Shown: piece after piece, positions 1 to 9,357 of the stretch
How positions within the stretch are numbered: position 1 is the stretch's first letter
Layout: each line of letters opens with the position of its first letter
Assembly (NCBI RefSeq): GCF_013460135.1
Contig: NZ_CP038155.1
Coordinates: 1,612,001 to 1,676,000, forward strand
Reading direction: 5' to 3'
Source: Arsenophonus endosymbiont of Aphis craccivora
GTDB lineage: Bacteria > Pseudomonadota > Gammaproteobacteria > Enterobacterales > Enterobacteriaceae
Length of the DNA: 64,000 nt
Made by a program: the position numbers and the translations under genes
The notes under the pieces: model-generated
Databases searched by the model: none
What the model saw: only the letters and a program-made list of their open reading frames with translations
What the model was told of the DNA's origin: nothing

Positions 1-276
1 ATATGGCAAATCAGACCAGTTGACTGAGTATAGAATTGAATACTGGTTTTATTACAAGCATGTTTACTGCGTATATGTTATTTGTTTGTAAAAATGTGAT
101 TTATTTAACATAAAATTGGTGCATTAATTATGCGAAGTGATAGGAATAGAATAACAATAGGGATATTAGATCAAATAACTACTTGATATTTTATAGATTA
201 TCAGATAGTAGCTGATATTTTTTTGTTAATTAGCGTTATGATTATATTTTGTTAATGTTTATTGTTGGAAAAAATT

Positions 277-573
277 ATGTCGGATGCTAAGAATCGTTGT
301 CATGCAGAAGAAACTGCTGCTTGCTGTTGTGTTGATGTGGGTACAGTGATAGATAATCAAAATTGTATCGCTTTTTTTGAAAAAAATTTTTTAAATCAAC
401 AAGAGGCTGAAAAAATGTTAACACAGCTAACAGAAAAAGCGCGGTCAGTTGAATCAGAGCCTTGTGTGATTGAACATCAGATTCAGCCTATTGTTGAGGG
501 TGTTAAATTACTAGCGAGTTTTACCTTTTGTTGTGAAGCTGAAACGCTAATTTTTCAATTAAATTTGCGTTAA
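277..573 (+). CDS. yfcZ: YfcZ/YiiS family (DUF406) protein
   Basis: Small soluble protein of unknown biochemical role, 98 residues from the ATG at 277; two upstream in-frame TTG codons (262, 265) are less likely starts. The Cys-rich N-terminus (CCCVDVGT), the central LTEKARSVESEPC block and the C-terminal FCCEAETLIFQLNLR match E. coli YfcZ, about 94 residues. In E. coli it lies between fadL and fadIJ, and here it also precedes fadIJ. No signal peptide or membrane segment is visible. Identity is secure by similarity and position; function is not known. Confidence 0.9.
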   Translation: MSDAKNRCHAEETAACCCVDVGTVIDNQNCIAFFEKNFLNQQEAEKMLTQLTEKARSVESEPCVIEHQIQPIVEGVKLLASFTFCCEAETLIFQLNLR

Positions 574-583
574 TTGAATTTAA

Positions 584-612
584 CAATGCCTACAGATGTT
601 TTGTAGGCATTG
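584..612 (+). terminator. Stem-loop after yfcZ, possible terminator
   Basis: A perfect 11-bp inverted repeat (CAATGCCTACA / TGTAGGCATTG) with a 7-nt loop starts 11 nt after the yfcZ stop. It is not followed by a clear T tract, so it may be a weak terminator or an mRNA-stabilising hairpin. Confidence 0.4.
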
Positions 613-735
613 GGTCGTTGAGTTGTTCTCAATATTTTGACTTGTGTGACAAATAAATATTCATATCTTGTGTGCCGACTCTCAGTTTTTAATTTTTATT
701 ATTTTTCTTTCACTACATTTGAATAACAATTGATT

Positions 736-752
736 ATCAGATCAGACCTCTG
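736..752 (+). promoter_or_regulatory. Possible FadR operator upstream of fadI
   Basis: The 17-mer ATCAGATCAGACCTCTG matches about 12 of 17 positions of the FadR consensus and lies 70 bp before fadI. FadR represses fadIJ in E. coli. The match is partial, so this is a suggestion only. Confidence 0.35.
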
Positions 753-821
753 TGAAGTATTGGGAATGATTAACTATAGTTTCATTTTTCATTTTTTATA
801 AAAAGGGAAGCGAGATCTGCT

Positions 822-2120
822 ATGAACTACAACGTTAAGAATACTGATCGTATCGCAATTGTTACTGGGTTACGCCTTCCTTTTGCTAAACAGGCAACGG
901 CTTATCATAATATACCTGCTGTCGATCTAGGCAAAATGGTAGTACGTGAATTAGTTATTCGCAGTGGTATTGATTCTCAACTTATTGATCAAGTGGTTGT
1001 TGGTCAAGTAGTTCAGATGCCTGAAGCGCCGAATATTGCTAGAGAAATTGTTTTAGGCACTGGACTACCTGTTTCAATAGATGCTTATAGTATTTCTAGA
1101 GCATGTGCTACTAGTTTTCAGGTTATTACCAATATCGTAGAAAGTATGAAGGCGGGTACTATTAAGGTCGGTATTGCTGGTGGAGCGGATTCATCATCAG
1201 TTTTACCTATTGGTGTAACTAAAAAAATGGCAAGCACTCTAGTTGACCTCAATAGAGCAAAATCAATTGGCCAACGTTTGAGGCTCTTAAGCACATTAAG
1301 TTTTCGTGACTTTTTGCCAGTTTCACCAGCAGTAACCGAATATTCTACGGGTTTAAGAATGGGAGATACTGCCGAACAGATGGCAAAAACTTATCATATT
1401 AGTCGTGAAGAACAAGACGCTTTTGCTCATCGTTCTCATATCCTAGCCGCCCAGGCTTGGGATAGCGGCGTATTACAGAAAGAAGTAATGACAGCTCATA
1501 TACCGCCGTTCCTCGAGTCATTATCGGAAGACAATAATGTTCGAAAAGACTCAACACTTGCTTCTTATGCAAAGTTAAAACCGGCTTTTGATCTCCAACA
1601 TGGTACTGTTACCGCCGCGAACAGCACGCCAATGACTGATGGTGCAGCGGCAGTAATGTTGATGTTTGCATCAAATGCGAAAGCATTAGGTATAACTCCA
1701 TTAGGTTATATTCGTAGTTATGCTTTTTCGGCTATTGATGTTTGGCAGGACATGCTATTAGGCCCTTCTTATGCAACACCATTAGCTCTTAAGTACGCGG
1801 GATTAAGTTTAAAAGATCTTACCTTAATTGATATGCATGAAGCTTTTTCTGCTCAAGTATTAGCCAATATGAAAATGTTTGCGAGCAAAAAATTTGCTCA
1901 AGAGAAATTAGGGCAATCTGAAGCGATTGGTGAAATTAATATGGAAAAATTTAATGTATTAGGCGGGTCTATTGCTTATGGCCATCCATTTGCTGCCACA
2001 GGTGCTGGTATGGTGACACAGACGCTTAATGAGTTACATCGTCGTGGCGGTGGTTTGGCGCTTACGACCGCTTGTGCAGCAGGCGGTTTAGGTGCAGCAA
2101 TGATTTTGGAGGTTGAGTAG
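822..2120 (+). CDS. fadI: 3-ketoacyl-CoA thiolase FadI
   Basis: Thiolase subunit of the FadIJ beta-oxidation complex, used in E. coli mainly during anaerobic growth. It cleaves 3-ketoacyl-CoA to acetyl-CoA and a shortened acyl-CoA. The 432 residues compare with 436 in E. coli. The nucleophile is Cys95 in SRACATSFQ. The C-terminal [10 protein letters not shown] (catalytic His) and ACAAGGLGA (second Cys) motifs are present. An AGGGAAGCGAG stretch precedes the ATG. The stop is two bases before fadJ, so the pair is translationally linked. The gene appears intact. Confidence 0.96.
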   Translation: MNYNVKNTDRIAIVTGLRLPFAKQATAYHNIPAVDLGKMVVRELVIRSGIDSQLIDQVVVGQVVQMPEAPNIAREIVLGTGLPVSIDAYSISRACATSFQVITNIVESMKAGTIKVGIAGGADSSSVLPIGVTKKMASTLVDLNRAKSIGQRLRLLSTLSFRDFLPVSPAVTEYSTGLRMGDTAEQMAKTYHISREEQDAFAHRSHILAAQAWDSGVLQKEVMTAHIPPFLESLSEDNNVRKDSTLASYAKLKPAFDLQHGTVTAANSTPMTDGAAAVMLMFASNAKALGITPLGYIRSYAFSAIDVWQDMLLGPSYATPLALKYAGLSLKDLTLIDMHEAFSAQVLANMKMFASKKFAQEKLGQSEAIGEINMEKFNVLGGSIAYGHPFAATGAGMVTQTLNELHRRGGGLALTTACAAGGLGAAMILEVE

Positions 2121-2122
2121 TT

Positions 2123-4294
2123 ATGACCAATAAAAATGAAGAAAAAAACTTACCTGCAATTACTAGCTATCCTGTGTTTCATTTTTCCGTCAAACAAAAC
2201 AATATCGGTGTTATTTCCATTTATGTTGCCGGCGACAAAGTTAATACATTAAAAGCTGAATTTGTTGATCAATTCTATATGATATTACAGCAAGCACAAG
2301 CAATCGTGGGTTTGAAAGGGATTATTATTATTTCAAATAAACCAGGCTGTTTTCTTGCTGGTGCTAATATTAGGATGATTTCCAATTGTAAAACAAAAGA
2401 AGAAGCAACAAGGCTTGCCATGACAGGCCAAAAATTATTTAACTTGCTTGAAAATTATCCATTACCTATTGTCGCTGCAATTGATGGGGTATGTTTAGGC
2501 GGCGGATTAGAGTTAGCGCTTGCCTGTCATGTAAGAATTTGTACTCTGTCAGATAAAACGCGTCTTGGTTTACCAGAGGTACAATTAGGATTAATACCAG
2601 GTTCTGGAGGAACACAACGTTTACCTCGTTTAATCGGTTTAGTTAATGGATTAGATTTGATTCTGACTGGTCGTCAATTAAGGCCACAGCAATCACTAAC
2701 ATTGGGTTTAGTCGACGATATTGTTCCAGCAGAAATTTTATTGCAAACGGCAATTAACTGGATTGATAAAGGGAGAAAAAACAAAACATGGTTGCCTCTC
2801 ATGCTGCGTTTATCAGAATTACCCATTATCAGAAATATCTTATTCGCGATAATTAAAAATAAAACAAATTCAAAAAGTAAAGGTCATTACCCTGCGCTAG
2901 AAAAAGCGATTTTAGTGGTTGCTATTGGCTATGAAAAAGGTGTGCAAGCCGGACTTGAGGCAGAGGCAAAAGTCTTTGGAGAGCTGGCAATGACACCAGA
3001 ATCTACCGCTTTACGAGGTCTTTTTTTTGGCTCGAGTGCGCTAAAAAGTGAAATGGGTAGTTTTGGAAAATCTGCTACAATTCATCAGGTAGGTGTGTTA
3101 GGTGGAGGCCTCATGGGAGGCGGGATTGCCTATGTGACAGCGGCTCGAGGTAAATTACCTGTTCGAGTGAAGGACATTAATAATGGAGGACTTAATCAGG
3201 CATTAAAATTAAGTTGGCAGCGCTTAACGAAGCAAGTTAAACGTAAACGCATATCTGTACAAGAGCGTGCTCAACAGATGATGTTAATTTCAGGCACATT
3301 AGACTATAAAGGGCTTGAAAAAACGCAAATTATCGTAGAAGCAGTTTTTGAAGATTTAGCATTAAAGCGTAAAATGGTACAGGAAGTGGAGGCAATGACA
3401 TTAAATGAAGTCGTTTTTGCTTCTAATACATCTTCGTTACCTATCCATAAAATTGCAGAGTTTGCAAAATACCCAGAACGTATAATTGCACTTCATTACT
3501 TTAGTCCAGTCGATAAAATGCCATTGGTTGAAGTGATCCCTCATAGTAAAACGAGTAATCAGACAATTGCTACTGCTGTGACATTGGCAAAAAAACAGGG
3601 TAAAACTGCAATTATTGTTGGTGACAGTGCAGGTTTTTATGTTAATCTGATACTAGCACCCTATATTGCTGAAGCGACACGTTGTCTGTTAGCTGGTGAA
3701 TCAATTGAGCATATAGATAATGCTTTAGTTAAATTTGGTTTTCCAATTGGTCCATTGAACTTGTTAGACGAAGTCGGTATTGATGTAGGCACTAAAATTA
3801 TGCCGGTGCTTGTTGAACAGTTTGGCGAACGATTTTCTGTCCCTTCAGAACTTAATATTATATTGGAAGATGATAGAAAGGGACGTAAAAATGGCAGAGG
3901 TTTTTATCTTTATAAGAAAAATAAGATGAGTTGGCCGTGGAGTAAAAAACAGCGTCAAGTCGACACAACCATTTATGAGTTACTTAATATTCAACCCAAA
4001 GAAATTTTATCTGAGCAGGAAATTGTTCAGCGCTGTATTATGCTGATGCTGAACGAAGATACTCGTTGTCTTGACGAAGGTGTTATTCGGCATGTAAATG
4101 ATGGTGAGATTGGTGCAGTGTTTGGAATTGGTTTTCCTCCTTTTACTGGTGGACCATTTAGATATATGGATCAACAAGGTATATCAAACATTGTTGACAT
4201 AATGCATCGACTAGCACAGAAATATGGTAACAATTTTGTTCCTTGCGAAAGGCTAATGCAAATGGTTAAATCAAATAAAAAATTCCATCAGTAG
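2123..4294 (+). CDS. fadJ: Fatty-acid oxidation complex alpha subunit FadJ
   Basis: Multifunctional enoyl-CoA hydratase / 3-hydroxyacyl-CoA dehydrogenase partner of FadI, 723 residues versus about 714 in E. coli. The N-terminal crotonase domain (about residues 15-200) shows GAN and CLGGGLELALAC oxyanion-hole segments and LPEVQLGLIPGSGGTQRL. The dehydrogenase domain begins near residue 325 with GVLGGGLMGGG, a nucleotide-binding glycine motif. The C-terminal domain ends with the family motif GFPPFTGGPFRYMD. A stretch of roughly residues 215-260 is Lys/Asn-rich. Intact, so this symbiont-like genome keeps a beta-oxidation module. Confidence 0.96.
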   Translation: MTNKNEEKNLPAITSYPVFHFSVKQNNIGVISIYVAGDKVNTLKAEFVDQFYMILQQAQAIVGLKGIIIISNKPGCFLAGANIRMISNCKTKEEATRLAMTGQKLFNLLENYPLPIVAAIDGVCLGGGLELALACHVRICTLSDKTRLGLPEVQLGLIPGSGGTQRLPRLIGLVNGLDLILTGRQLRPQQSLTLGLVDDIVPAEILLQTAINWIDKGRKNKTWLPLMLRLSELPIIRNILFAIIKNKTNSKSKGHYPALEKAILVVAIGYEKGVQAGLEAEAKVFGELAMTPESTALRGLFFGSSALKSEMGSFGKSATIHQVGVLGGGLMGGGIAYVTAARGKLPVRVKDINNGGLNQALKLSWQRLTKQVKRKRISVQERAQQMMLISGTLDYKGLEKTQIIVEAVFEDLALKRKMVQEVEAMTLNEVVFASNTSSLPIHKIAEFAKYPERIIALHYFSPVDKMPLVEVIPHSKTSNQTIATAVTLAKKQGKTAIIVGDSAGFYVNLILAPYIAEATRCLLAGESIEHIDNALVKFGFPIGPLNLLDEVGIDVGTKIMPVLVEQFGERFSVPSELNIILEDDRKGRKNGRGFYLYKKNKMSWPWSKKQRQVDTTIYELLNIQPKEILSEQEIVQRCIMLMLNEDTRCLDEGVIRHVNDGEIGAVFGIGFPPFTGGPFRYMDQQGISNIVDIMHRLAQKYGNNFVPCERLMQMVKSNKKFHQ

Positions 4295-4543
4295 TTGATT
4301 ATTATTAGTAGCATCTTAAACCTTACTAATATCATGGTCTTAGGCGTAATTTCTATTTAACTTAATATAAAATTAACTTTTTTTTCGTTTTTTATGAAAA
4401 TAAAGCGGTTCCTTTTTTTGTGATTTTAGTGCATAATATATGGTTGCCTTGCCCTGCATATTTTCCGACAACAACATTAGCGAGTAATGAGAGGGCTCCT
4501 ATGTAGGGGGTTAGGTGAAAATATTTTACTCAAATGGTGGATT

Positions 4544-5013
4544 ATGCAAGTTTTTATTATGCGTCATGGTAACGCAACGATGAATACAATAAATGATGAA
4601 GCAAGAGAACTTACTCTTAAAGGAATTGAAGAATCTAAATTAATGGCAAATTGGCTAGCACAACAGAATCCAGTGTTCGACCGAGTGTTTACCAGTCCAT
4701 ATGTAAGAGCAGTACAAACTTATCAGGCAATGCAACCAGTATTGCCCTATTCAGGCGAACAAGAAGTCTTAGCTGAACTTATTCCTGATGGTGATCCGCA
4801 ATCTATTGCTAATTATTTGCAATTACTTGCCGAATGGAAGGAGGTGTAAGAACAGCATTGATTATTTCTCATTTGCCATTAGTCGGTTATTTGGTATCAG
4901 CCTTATGCCCACAAGAAATCCCTCCTATGTTTGCAACTTCTGCGATTGCTTATGTAGAGATAAATACGGAAATGCGGCACGGTGAATATAGATGGCAACG
5001 GGGACCTTCTTAA
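4544..5013 (+). pseudogene. sixA: Phosphohistidine phosphatase SixA, frameshifted
   Basis: SixA removes phosphate from histidine (the ArcB HPt domain; later work points to NPr of the nitrogen PTS). The natural start is the ATG at 4544 (MQVFIMRHGNA), carrying the RHG catalytic motif. The frame runs 101 codons and meets TAA at 4847-4849. The rest of the protein (RTALIISHLPLVGYLVSALC to the TAA at 5011-5013) continues in another frame from 4849, so a 1-nt loss or 2-nt gain lies near 4846. The downstream part holds the second catalytic His (ISH), so the 101-residue product should be inactive. No other lesion is visible, indicating recent loss. Confidence 0.9.
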
Positions 5014-5066
5014 ATATTGCATAGTGTTAATAAACTAGCGGCACATTTCTAGTTTTATTTTACGTA

Positions 5067-5615
5067 TTATCTGCGCTGAGTTTCATCAGTTTCGACCAAG
5101 ATAAGCAACGAGGCGCTACCACCCCAAGCTTTGGGGGCTTGATGAAAAGCAGTGATATTAGGGTGTTGAGCAAGCCAAAGGGGAATCTGTTGTTTTAAAA
5201 TGTGTTTTCCATGGCCATGCATAATACAGGCACAATGGATATTATCTCTATAGCAAGCAGCGATTAGAGCTCCAATTTCTTGTTTAGCTTGTCGTTGGGA
5301 GAAGCCATGTAAATTGAGAAATAGTTCGGGAATATAATCATTCCGACGTAACTTTTTTAATTCATAGGGTTTAATATCGGGTCGTAAATATCGAATCGGT
5401 CCATCCGCTTCTAGCACCGGTTGATACTCATCTGAAAAGTAATAACTAGCATTGACTTGTTCTTGGAGCAAACGTTTTGTCACAAGTTGTGATTTTATTC
5501 GATTATGTCGTAGTGGTGGATGACTAACAATGTCATGTAATAAAGGTTTAGTCCCTGTAGTCGCCTCTTTAAATAGTTTAATTTCCTCAGCACTCAATTT
5601 GAACTTATTTTTCAT
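5067..5615 (-). CDS. smrB: Ribosome-rescue endonuclease SmrB (catalytic Asp replaced by Asn)
   Basis: SmrB binds collided ribosomes and cuts the mRNA between them in E. coli. The 182 residues match the E. coli length of 183. The Smr domain (about 95-175) has [20 protein letters not shown] and the C-terminal [14 protein letters not shown]. The first Smr motif, DLHG in E. coli, reads NLHG here (Asn101, His103; codon AAT). Asp and His of that DxH motif are required for cleavage in E. coli, so the protein may bind but not cut. Divergent from prmB. Confidence 0.93.
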   Translation of the reverse strand: MKNKFKLSAEEIKLFKEATTGTKPLLHDIVSHPPLRHNRIKSQLVTKRLLQEQVNASYYFSDEYQPVLEADGPIRYLRPDIKPYELKKLRRNDYIPELFLNLHGFSQRQAKQEIGALIAACYRDNIHCACIMHGHGKHILKQQIPLWLAQHPNITAFHQAPKAWGGSASLLILVETDETQRR

Positions 5616-5838
5616 TGTGATTCTATCAATCAGTTAGTCAATTATTCTGTTAAGTTTATCTTAATTTTCCTGCTATTACCTTCCTTATAAGCAGCAAGCT
5701 TTATAAGCTATTGTTAGTATTCTAATGTCAATTAATGAAATTGCTATAAAATTCCTTAACAATAAGCTGATTTGTTAAGTAGTTCGTGGCAGACTATTGG
5801 GATTAAATATATGAACTTTGTATTGGCTAGGAGGCGTT

Positions 5839-6771
5839 TTGGACAAGATTTTTGTTGATGAAGCGGTTGCGGAACTACATACCATCCAAGATATGTTGCG
5901 TTGGGTAATTAGTCGGTTTAATGCAGCAAATATTTATTACGGTCATGGAACAGATAATTATTGGGATGAAGCTTTACAACTTGTTTTGCCATCACTTTTT
6001 TTGCCCTTAGATATCCCTCAACAATTATGGGTTTCTCGTCTGACTTTAAGTGAACGTCATCGTATCGTTGAACGGGGGTTACGCCGTGTTAATGAACATA
6101 TCCCTGTTGCTTATTTAACCAATAAAGCCTGGTTTTGCGGACATGAATTTTATGTTGATGAACGCGTTTTGATCCCACGTTCTCCTATAGGAGAACTGAT
6201 TAATAAGCATTTTGCCGGTATCATTGATTATGAACCTGTAACTATTTTAGATATGTGCACGGGTAGTGGATGTATTGCTATTGCCTGTGCCTATCAATTT
6301 CCGCAAGCGCAAATTGATGCGGTTGATATTTCTGCTGATGCATTGGCGGTAGCTGAACAAAATATTGCCGCTCATGGGTTCTCTGAACGGATAGTACCTA
6401 TTCGTTCAGACTTGTTTTTGAATATGCCTATGATTAAATATGATTTAATGGTTACTAATCCACCTTATGTGGATGCTGAAGATATGTCTGATTTACCAGC
6501 TGAATATCTGGTAGAGCCTAAATTAGCCCTTGCAGCGGGCTCTGATGGTTTAAAACTTGTCAGAAGAATTCTAGCTAATGCTTCACGTTTCCTAACGGAC
6601 AATGGGGTGCTTATTTGTGAAGTTGGTAATAGTATGTTACACCTTATTGAGCAATATCCGGATATTCCTTTTACTAGGTTGAAGTTCGAACAGGGAGGCG
6701 ATGGTGTATTCATGCTAACGCAGAAAAAACTTATTGAACATCAAGAGAAATTTAAATTATTTATCGATTAA
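5839..6771 (+). CDS. prmB: Ribosomal protein uL3 glutamine N5-methyltransferase
   Basis: SAM-dependent enzyme that methylates a glutamine of ribosomal protein L3. The start is a TTG at 5839 ([10 protein letters not shown]), preceded by TAGGAGG at 5828-5834; this gives 310 residues, the E. coli length. An upstream TTG at 5818 is in frame but has no ribosome site. The SAM site is [13 protein letters not shown] (about 142-154). The substrate-binding NPPY motif lies in [14 protein letters not shown]. The C-terminus GGDGVFML is typical. Followed by aroC in the same direction, as in E. coli. Intact. Confidence 0.95.
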   Translation: MDKIFVDEAVAELHTIQDMLRWVISRFNAANIYYGHGTDNYWDEALQLVLPSLFLPLDIPQQLWVSRLTLSERHRIVERGLRRVNEHIPVAYLTNKAWFCGHEFYVDERVLIPRSPIGELINKHFAGIIDYEPVTILDMCTGSGCIAIACAYQFPQAQIDAVDISADALAVAEQNIAAHGFSERIVPIRSDLFLNMPMIKYDLMVTNPPYVDAEDMSDLPAEYLVEPKLALAAGSDGLKLVRRILANASRFLTDNGVLICEVGNSMLHLIEQYPDIPFTRLKFEQGGDGVFMLTQKKLIEHQEKFKLFID

Positions 6772-6853
6772 CGGGTAATTACATTTTTTTGTACAATAAA
6801 ATAATTTATTAATTAATTATTGTAATAAATGATAAAAAGAGGAAACAAAGGGG

Positions 6854-7936
6854 ATGGCAGGAAATTCGATTGGACAGCTTTTTCGTGTTACCACTTTTGG
6901 TGAATCGCATGGTTTGGCGTTAGGCTGCATTGTTGATGGCGTTCCGCCTGGTATGGAATTATCAGAAAAAGATCTGCAAACCGACTTAGATCGTCGTCGG
7001 CCTGGTACTTCTCGTTATACAACTCAACGGCGTGAACTTGATCAGGTTAAAATTTTATCCGGTGTTTTTAATGGCATAACGACAGGAACACCTATTGGTT
7101 TGTTGATTGAAAATCAGGATCAACGGTCGCAGGATTATAGTGAGATCAAAGATATTTTTCGTCCTGGGCATGCAGATTATACCTATCAACAAAAATATGG
7201 TTTACGTGACTATCGTGGTGGTGGGCGATCTTCAGCACGTGAAACGGCGATGCGTGTTGCTGCCGGCGCGATCGCAAAAAAATATTTACAACAAAAACTA
7301 GGTATAACCGTTCGGGCTTACTTAAGTCAAATGGGAGATATTTGTTGTGAACTGAAGGATTGGGATTTGGTTGAACAGAATCCTTTCTTTTGTCCTGATG
7401 CAACAAAGTTGGAGGCAATGGACGCTTTATTACGTTCATTGAAAAAAGAAGGTAATTCTATTGGTGCTAAAGTAACCGTCATTGCTGAACATGTCCCGGC
7501 TGGATTAGGTGAACCTGTTTTTGATCGATTGGATGCGGATATTGCCCATGCAATGATGAGTATTAATGCAGTGAAAGGGGTTGAAATTGGCGCTGGTTTT
7601 AAGGTGGTTACATTAAAAGGGAGTGAAAATCGGGATGAAATAACCCGTGATGGATTTGTCAGTAATCATGCCGGTGGCATCTTAGGTGGCATAAGTAGTA
7701 GTCAACCGATTATTGCCCATTTAGCCTTAAAGCCAACTTCGAGTATTAGCATACCGGGTAGAACGATTAATCGGCAAGGTGATGAGGTCGAAGTGGTTAC
7801 AAAAGGACGTCATGATCCCTGTGTTGGTATCCGAGCGGTACCGATAGCAGCAGCGATGATGGCAATCGTGCTTATTGATCATTTTTTACGTCATCTGGCT
7901 CAATGTGGTGAATTAGCGTTTAATCGTACGATATAA
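6854..7936 (+). CDS. aroC: Chorismate synthase
   Basis: Converts 5-enolpyruvylshikimate-3-phosphate to chorismate using reduced FMN, the last common step of aromatic amino acid, folate and quinone synthesis. It has 360 residues versus 361 in E. coli. Family motifs are present in order: GESHG (17-21), [15 protein letters not shown], the central [11 protein letters not shown] and the C-terminal [15 protein letters not shown]. An AAAGGGG ribosome site precedes the ATG. epmC follows after only six bases; E. coli has mepA and yfcA in between. Confidence 0.97.
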   Translation: MAGNSIGQLFRVTTFGESHGLALGCIVDGVPPGMELSEKDLQTDLDRRRPGTSRYTTQRRELDQVKILSGVFNGITTGTPIGLLIENQDQRSQDYSEIKDIFRPGHADYTYQQKYGLRDYRGGGRSSARETAMRVAAGAIAKKYLQQKLGITVRAYLSQMGDICCELKDWDLVEQNPFFCPDATKLEAMDALLRSLKKEGNSIGAKVTVIAEHVPAGLGEPVFDRLDADIAHAMMSINAVKGVEIGAGFKVVTLKGSENRDEITRDGFVSNHAGGILGGISSSQPIIAHLALKPTSSISIPGRTINRQGDEVEVVTKGRHDPCVGIRAVPIAAAMMAIVLIDHFLRHLAQCGELAFNRTI

Positions 7937-7942
7937 ATATTA

Positions 7943-8485
7943 ATGAAAGAACATAATTATAATCATCTAATTAACATTTTTAGTATTTGTTTTGAGAAAG
8001 AGTATTGCACACGTTTAATTAAAGGAGATGAGGAACCTATCTATCTACCTGCAGATGATAAGATACCGTATCATCGGATTATTTTTGCTCGCGGCTTTTA
8101 TGCTAGTGCTTTACACGAAATTTCCCACTGGTGTATTGCCGGAGAAACTAGACGTCAACAAATTGATTTTGGTTATTGGTATTATCCAGATGGGCGAAAT
8201 GAGCAAACACAAAGCGCTTTTGAGAATGTTGAAGTCAAACCGCAAGCACTTGAATGGATGTTTTGTGTGGCGTCAGACTTTCCCTTTAATGTTAGTTGCG
8301 ATAATTTGGCCGCTAATTTTGAGCCAGACCGGCATGCTTTTCAGCGCAAAGTCTATCGGCAGGTGCTGAACTACCTTACAAATGGCATTCCAGCCAGAGC
8401 TGAGAGATTTATTCAAGCTCTACAGTTGTTTTATAATATGCCTCCCTTGGTAAAGCAAAATGTCATTTGCCCCGAAGAGCTGTAA
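7943..8485 (+). CDS. epmC: Elongation factor P hydroxylase EpmC (YfcM)
   Basis: Hydroxylates the beta-lysyl-lysine on EF-P, the last step of the EpmA/EpmB/EpmC pathway that helps ribosomes through polyproline. It has 180 residues, collinear with E. coli YfcM (182): LIKGDEEPIYLPADD, the metal-site region FYASALHEISHWCIAGE, then FGYWYYPDGR and VEVKPQALEW. Six bases separate it from aroC, so it is probably cotranscribed with it. Intact. Confidence 0.95.
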   Translation: MKEHNYNHLINIFSICFEKEYCTRLIKGDEEPIYLPADDKIPYHRIIFARGFYASALHEISHWCIAGETRRQQIDFGYWYYPDGRNEQTQSAFENVEVKPQALEWMFCVASDFPFNVSCDNLAANFEPDRHAFQRKVYRQVLNYLTNGIPARAERFIQALQLFYNMPPLVKQNVICPEEL

Positions 8486-8515
8486 AAAATTTAGTTAGTA
8501 TAAAGGAACGAAACC

Positions 8516-8791
8516 ATGCTTGCGGAATTAGAAACACGTATTTTAACGCAAATTGATAATAATGTTGATTATGCTAGTCAAGATGAACTTTTTGATGGCG
8601 GTTATTTACGTGGACATTTGACATTAGCCATTGCTGAATTAGAAACTGAAAATAAAAATAATATTGAAGCGCTTTCAGAGCGTGTCGAAGCGAGTATTGA
8701 CAAAGCAATTAAGGCGGATGAATTCAGTCCCCCTGATCAACGATTGATATTAAATACTTGGCGGATGTTGTTAGAAAATGCCGCTCGATAA
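8516..8791 (+). CDS. yfcL: YfcL family protein
   Basis: Small acidic protein of 91 residues and unknown function, similar along its length to E. coli YfcL (92), with the conserved DELFDGGYLRGHLTLAIAELE block. It lies between epmC and mnmC as in E. coli. No membrane segment or signal peptide is visible. A GGAACG purine stretch precedes the ATG. Confidence 0.88.
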   Translation: MLAELETRILTQIDNNVDYASQDELFDGGYLRGHLTLAIAELETENKNNIEALSERVEASIDKAIKADEFSPPDQRLILNTWRMLLENAAR

Positions 8792-8850
8792 GCAAAAAAG
8801 CAAATAAATTAAAACAACGTATTGTTGCACTTTTTTAAAATGGGGTAACG

Positions 8851-9357
8851 ATGCTGGTAAGTTTGGCAGTATCCGATGAAGCAAAAAAGTTAGTCAATAT
8901 TGAACGTTACGCAGCCGCCATATTCCGTCAAATTCCAGCGCTTGCTTGGGTTGCTGATGCACAAGGCAAATCCGTTAACCAACATTTAGAATTTATTGTT
9001 GATGGTGATTGTTGGGTGGCAGTTGAGCAGCAGCAGCTTGTTGGTTTTATTGAGGTTGAAGTAATGGATCAAGCTTTGCATATTTGGGAATTATCTGTTG
9101 ATAGCCGATGGCAGAGAAAAGGAATTGGTAAGGCTTTACTGCAAAAAGTTATTATGCAAGCAAAACAACTAAACTGTGATCATGTTACTTTAACCACTTT
9201 TCGTGATGTTGCTTGGAATGGTGTTTATTATCAGAAATTGGGCTTCACAATTATTTCGGCTGAAAAGTTAACTCTGTCACTACAAGCTATCTTAAAAAAA
9301 GAGGTGGCTTATGGATGTACTGCATCCTCACGTTGTGCAATGCAGTACATCCTTTAA
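8851..9357 (+). CDS. GNAT family N-acetyltransferase
   Basis: A 168-residue acetyltransferase with a recognisable acetyl-CoA binding motif A: ELSVDSRWQRKGIGKALLQKVI (about residues 80-101, R-x-x-G-I-G), followed by NGVYYQKLGF, the usual motif B region. The substrate is not predictable. Related small GNAT proteins ending in RCAM are widespread in proteobacteria. E. coli has no homologue at this position. It is convergent with the broken mnmC and looks intact. A GGGG stretch eight bases upstream supports the start. Confidence 0.8.
   Translation: MLVSLAVSDEAKKLVNIERYAAAIFRQIPALAWVADAQGKSVNQHLEFIVDGDCWVAVEQQQLVGFIEVEVMDQALHIWELSVDSRWQRKGIGKALLQKVIMQAKQLNCDHVTLTTFRDVAWNGVYYQKLGFTIISAEKLTLSLQAILKKEVAYGCTASSRCAMQYIL

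Noticed and set aside
1-276. Gene or RNA in the AT-rich left edge
   Set aside because: No open frame with a ribosome site, no tRNA-like folding and no family resemblance seen; only promoter-like AT-rich sequence ahead of yfcZ.
4788-4985. 65-codon frame overlapping the sixA break
   Set aside because: It is in neither of the two frames that encode SixA sequence.
7146-7439. Antisense 97-codon frame opposite aroC
   Set aside because: Overlaps a conserved essential gene on the other strand and has no family resemblance or ribosome site.
8028-8369. 113-codon frame overlapping epmC in another frame
   Set aside because: EpmC is collinear with its E. coli homologue throughout this interval, so the other frame is a chance opening.
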